From Oscillospiraceae bacterium (GTDB lineage Bacteria > Bacillota > Clostridia > Oscillospirales > Ruminococcaceae): a DNA stretch of 33,481 bases. The DNA is taken from positions 1-33,481 of the forward strand of contig JAFZGF010000070.1 of assembly GCA_017555565.1 (NCBI GenBank), read 5' to 3'. Under the pieces are notes generated by a model. That model was given only the letters and a program-made list of their open reading frames with translations, ran no database searches and was not told where the DNA came from. Of this stretch, positions 30,814-33,481 are shown piece by piece (position 1 is the stretch's first letter; every line of letters starts with the position of its first letter). The position numbers were made by a program, and so were the translations under genes.

Positions 30814-31236
30814 ATGACAGACCTTAATTTAGTCTATCATCTGGACACCCAGGGCAGAAAATGGCTGGTGTCTGCAATGGGCACAGCCACCCAGCTGGAT
30901 ATCCCTGCCGATGTGTATGGCATAACAGGCGGCGCCTTTATGATGGCCAACCGACTGACAGAAGTTTATATCCCAGAAAACGTGCAGGAAATTATGGGTG
31001 ATGTTTTCGGCCCATTCGACAGCCGGCTGACCATATACTGCCAGGCACAGCAAAAGCCAGATGGCTGGGCAGACAGTGAAATTGTACTGAACAGCGACGA
31101 AAGCGGAATGGAAAGAATCCACAGCTACTGGCTGGGCAGTGCAAAGTTTACCTTTGATGCCAACGGCATACTGTCCTACCTGCCGCTGACCTATCGTGAC
31201 GGCCGGCCAAAGGTTGTGTGGGGACATAAAAAGTAA
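30814..31236 (+). CDS. Small protein with BspA-type leucine-rich-repeat-like segment
   Basis: The 140-residue protein has no signal peptide. Its middle, PADVYGITGGAFMMANRLTEVYIPENVQEIMGDVF (in part about 31-60), resembles one or two BspA-type LRR_5 repeats (I-x-x-xAF-x-x-x-x-L-x-x-x-x-I-P). The start is MTDLNLVYHLDTQGRKWLVSA. AAAGGAAGG upstream supports the start. It is co-transcribed with mtnN and followed by a terminator. The role is unknown, probably a cytoplasmic binding protein. Confidence 0.7.
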   Translation: MTDLNLVYHLDTQGRKWLVSAMGTATQLDIPADVYGITGGAFMMANRLTEVYIPENVQEIMGDVFGPFDSRLTIYCQAQQKPDGWADSEIVLNSDESGMERIHSYWLGSAKFTFDANGILSYLPLTYRDGRPKVVWGHKK

Positions 31237-31247
31237 TATAAAATATT

Positions 31248-31272
31248 AAAGCACCCGCAAGGGTGCTTTTGG
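31248..31272 (+). terminator. Terminator after the mtnN operon
   Basis: AAAGCACCC-GCAA-GGGTGCTTT is followed by TGGTTTTG. Confidence 0.8.
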
Positions 31273-31279
31273 TTTTGTA

Positions 31280-31600
31280 TACAGACAACCACCAGCTATG
31301 CTGGAGGAAAATGCTTTAGCTTCAAGCAGTGGGCGCAGCCCACTGTCATTCTGAACGAACAAAGTGAGTGAAGAATCTTTGCCCTGCACACAACTCTAAA
31401 GCAAAGATTCTTCGTCGAAATAAAATTTCTCCTCAGAATGACAAATTACCACTTTATTGGTTGTAGTGCGTGTAATGCAACAGACAGACTTTCGGTGTCT
31501 TTTAAGAGGTGAGCAGGTAATATGCCCTTTTAGGGCTTGTGCATACCATCAGCTATGCTGGGGAGGTTTTGATTTGTGGGGGCGGTGGTACAGCCGCTAC
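31280..31600. repeat. Intergenic repeat block
   Basis: About 400 bases between terminator and the EamA gene hold no ORF. They contain CAGCTATGCTGG (twice, 31295 and 31550), GTCATTCTGAACG...GAAGAATCTTTG at about 31344-31380 and its inverse near 31400-31440, forming a possible large hairpin. The same family appears at 269-355, 3740-3826 and 6492-6675. Confidence 0.65.
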
Positions 31601-31700
31601 GTTTTCGCCTGAAATAATCTCACACCATAACTTCATTGCTAAAACAATTTCAAAATGGTATAATATTAAATTACTGAAATAAATATATAAAGAGGTAATA

Positions 31701-32603
31701 ATGAAAAAAAGTACTGCAATTATTATGCTTGTTATAGTAACTGTTATCTGGGGCGGCGGCTTTATCGGCATCAAAATGGCCCTGGATGGCGGTATGTCCG
31801 CAGGTATGCTGAATATGGCCCGCGGCTTTATATTCTCTGCCATTGTCCTGCTGGCTTTTCCAAAGCAGATTATGTCAATGTCAAAAGACCAGTTTGTAAA
31901 CGGTCTGCTGGTGGGCACTTTCAATGCCCTGGGTTTTATCACCCAGGCGGTGGGTGCGCTGTATACCACACCTTCCAATTCATCCTTCCTCACCACCACA
32001 AACGTGGTTATGGTGCCTTTTATGGCCTGGGCTATTTTTAAGGTAAAGCCAAAACTGCGCAACTTGCTGGCTGTGGTTGTATGTATGGCAGGTATGGGCG
32101 TGCTGACCGGCGCATTCGAAACTGAATTCATCCTTAACATCGGCGACCTGTACACAGTTATCGGCGCGCTGTTCTTCGGTCTGTCTATTGTTTTCCTTGC
32201 AAAACAGCCGGAAGGCGGCCATTTCTCCACCGGCGCATTTATGATGGGTATCACTCTTTTTGCGGCAGGTGTTGTGTACACAGTGCTGTTTGAAGATGTC
32301 AGCTTTGCGGCTGTGCCTTGGTCAAAAGTTATCCTGCCTATCCTTTATCTGTCTGTTGGCTCCAACTTTGTGGCACAGTCTATGCAGATAGTGGCCCAGA
32401 GATATCTGTCTGCCTCTACCGCCTGCCTGATTCTTATGCTGGAAGGCGTTTTCGGCAGTATTTTCAGCGTGATGTTCGGTTATGAACCTTTTACAATGAA
32501 CCTGCTTATAGGTGGCGGTCTCATCGTGTGCAGTCTTGTACTCAGTGAAATCCAGTTTGTAAAAAAGAAGGATTCCGGCGCTATTGTGGAACGTAACCAA
32601 TAA
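31701..32603 (+). CDS. EamA-family (DMT superfamily) transporter
   Basis: This 300-residue membrane protein has ten predicted helices in two EamA repeats (about 5-140 and 152-290). It starts KKSTAIIMLVIVTVIWGGGFI, where WGGGF is the typical first-helix motif. The second repeat begins GDLYTVIGALFFGLSIV. AGAGG before the ATG supports the start. DMT transporters export or import small metabolites such as amino acids; the substrate cannot be inferred. It is monocistronic. Confidence 0.9.
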   Translation: MKKSTAIIMLVIVTVIWGGGFIGIKMALDGGMSAGMLNMARGFIFSAIVLLAFPKQIMSMSKDQFVNGLLVGTFNALGFITQAVGALYTTPSNSSFLTTTNVVMVPFMAWAIFKVKPKLRNLLAVVVCMAGMGVLTGAFETEFILNIGDLYTVIGALFFGLSIVFLAKQPEGGHFSTGAFMMGITLFAAGVVYTVLFEDVSFAAVPWSKVILPILYLSVGSNFVAQSMQIVAQRYLSASTACLILMLEGVFGSIFSVMFGYEPFTMNLLIGGGLIVCSLVLSEIQFVKKKDSGAIVERNQ

Positions 32604-32631
32604 TTGACAGCACAATTTGTAGCTTCCGCTA

Positions 32632-32660
32632 TTGACATTTCTTTCTTAATAGTATATTAT
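32632..32660 (+). promoter_or_regulatory. Promoter of desulfoferrodoxin
   Basis: TTGACA (32632-32637), a 17-base spacer and TATTAT (32655-32660). The region around the -10 is AT-rich with partial dyad symmetry, but I do not see a clean PerR box. Confidence 0.7.
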
Positions 32661-32712
32661 ATCATTAAAGAATAAAACAACAAAACATTCAGGATATATA
32701 AGGAGACAAATT

Positions 32713-33096
32713 ATGAAAGAACTTAAATTTTTATACTGCGAAAGATGCAAAAAAGTTGAACTGACAGTTATCGATTCCAAAGCACCAACAATCTGCTGCG
32801 GTCAGCCAATGAAAGTGCTGTCTGCCAACACAACAGATGCTGCAGGCGAAAAACACGTACCAGTTGCAGAAATCATCGGCAACGAAGTAAAAGTTACAGT
32901 TGGCAGCGTTATCCATCCAATGCTGGAAGAACACCACATTTCCTTCATTGCAGTTGTTTTCGAAGATGGCAGCTATGCAGTTAAAGAACTGGAACACACA
33001 GGCGAACCAGTTGCTGTATTCCCAGTCGGCAGCGCAAAACCTGTAGCAGCATACGAATTCTGCAACCTGCACGGTCTGTGGAAGGCTGAAATCTAA
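32713..33096 (+). CDS. dfx: Desulfoferrodoxin (superoxide reductase, 2Fe type)
   Basis: This 127-residue superoxide reductase reduces superoxide to hydrogen peroxide without making oxygen, typical of anaerobes. The N-terminal desulforedoxin domain holds the FeCys4 centre: C9 and C12 in YCERCKKVE and the CC pair in ICCGQPM. The catalytic centre has His in KHVPV, His residues in HPMLEEHHI and Cys/His in CNLHGLW near the C-terminus. The length is as in the family. AAGGAGAC before the ATG supports the start. It has its own promoter and terminator. Confidence 0.95.
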   Translation: MKELKFLYCERCKKVELTVIDSKAPTICCGQPMKVLSANTTDAAGEKHVPVAEIIGNEVKVTVGSVIHPMLEEHHISFIAVVFEDGSYAVKELEHTGEPVAVFPVGSAKPVAAYEFCNLHGLWKAEI

Positions 33097-33120
33097 TCCT
33101 CATAAACCCAAGTATTGATA

Positions 33121-33160
33121 AAAGAACGGCCTATGGTTATCACCATAGGCCGTTCTTTGT
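33121..33160 (+). terminator. Terminator after desulfoferrodoxin
   Basis: AAAGAACGGCCTATGGT and ACCATAGGCCGTTCTTT form a 17-bp stem around a 4-base loop. Confidence 0.85.
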
Positions 33161-33225
33161 GCTATATACTAATGGGGTAAAAATGTGTTTATAAGCTGTT
33201 GGACAAATTGGGATTTAGCGAACAG

Positions 33226-33302
33226 AAAGGGGTTCGGGGAAATACTTTCCCCGAATACAAATCGCGAAGTCTGCGGAGAACAAGCAGAGAGCCAGGGTAA
33301 GC
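33226..33302. repeat. End repeat, right copy (inverted relative to 1-77)
   Basis: This is the reverse complement of 1-77 with a few changes, including TTCGGGGAAATACTTTCCCC as the hairpin. The following 180 bases (33303-33481) hold no gene. A GGAAAAATTACA/TGTAATTTTTCC stem lies at about 33348-33400, so this too is probably repeat-family sequence. Confidence 0.8.
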
Positions 33303-33481
33303 AAAGCGTAGCTTAGCTTACAGGTGGCGATATGCTTGTGAAAATCGAGGAAAAATTACAGTGCGAAGGAACAAAGTGAATGAGGTTTGTAATTTTTCCC
33401 GATTTGTAGCAGACTGAGCATTCCACACTTGTGCAGCGTTAGGGTGCGGGCGAATCGCAACCATAAATGGCCCTGAAAAAC

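Noticed and set aside
32632-32675. PerR box at the desulfoferrodoxin promoter
   Set aside because: The AT-rich partial dyad does not match the TTATAATNATTATAA consensus well enough.
1-33481. CRISPR array
   Set aside because: I see no regularly spaced identical repeats with unique spacers. The RNA modules share short motifs and paired arms, not identical repeats.

Overview
The window looks like chromosomal DNA from an anaerobic, mid-GC Firmicute of the Clostridia. The signs are the rpmH-rnpA-yidD-yidC-jag cluster, strong AGGAGG-type ribosome binding sites, a clostridial-style pst-phoU-phoBR operon, a ferredoxin-flavodoxin protein and a desulfoferrodoxin. I cannot name the species. The two ends carry the same repeat unit in opposite orientation, so the window may be a contig that broke at repeats.

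Layout. 1-4100: repeat-rich DNA around the rpmH-jag operon. 4110-6360: an unknown two-helix membrane protein, an AT-rich cluster of DnaA-box-like sequences that may be oriC, and a short QueG-like protein. 6361-8730: repeats, then a HAD phosphatase, an MGMT-like protein and an EFR1-type ferredoxin. 8835-11134: a BlaI repressor and M56 sensor peptidase pair with two operators over its own promoter. 11207-19647: the phosphate block, minus strand: pstS-pstC-pstA-pstB-phoU-phoB-phoR and a separately promoted Na/Pi cotransporter. Both promoters carry TTCACA/TTGACA repeats on an 11-bp period, as expected for PhoB boxes.

20020-25845 is the most interesting part. On the minus strand, in order of transcription, lie two WYL-type regulators, an 800-base stretch without a real ORF, Ro60 (TROVE/vWA) and RtcB RNA ligase. 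The ORF-free stretch is a tandem array of at least seven RNA modules. Each begins AAARNNNCNNRCAGCA and ends GNNNYTTG. The NNN parts differ between modules but are always complementary, which is covariation visible inside one locus. Two modules fold into tRNA-like cloverleafs. This looks like a polycistronic array of Y RNAs in the leader of the ro60-rtcB operon. A 22-bp element occurs identically upstream of the WYL operon and of the array, each time 16 bases before a matching -10 region. I infer one WYL-controlled RNA repair or quality-control regulon.

26193-28465 is an AT-rich island with a convergent N4-cytosine methyltransferase and MjaI-family restriction enzyme. It lies between two copies of the first 19 bases of ychF. 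The intact ychF copy has no Shine-Dalgarno sequence and sits 16 bases after a terminator-like hairpin, so the island seems to have separated ychF from its own leader. 29615-33160 holds a small membrane protein, MTA/SAH nucleosidase, a small LRR-like protein, an EamA transporter and desulfoferrodoxin, followed by repeats.
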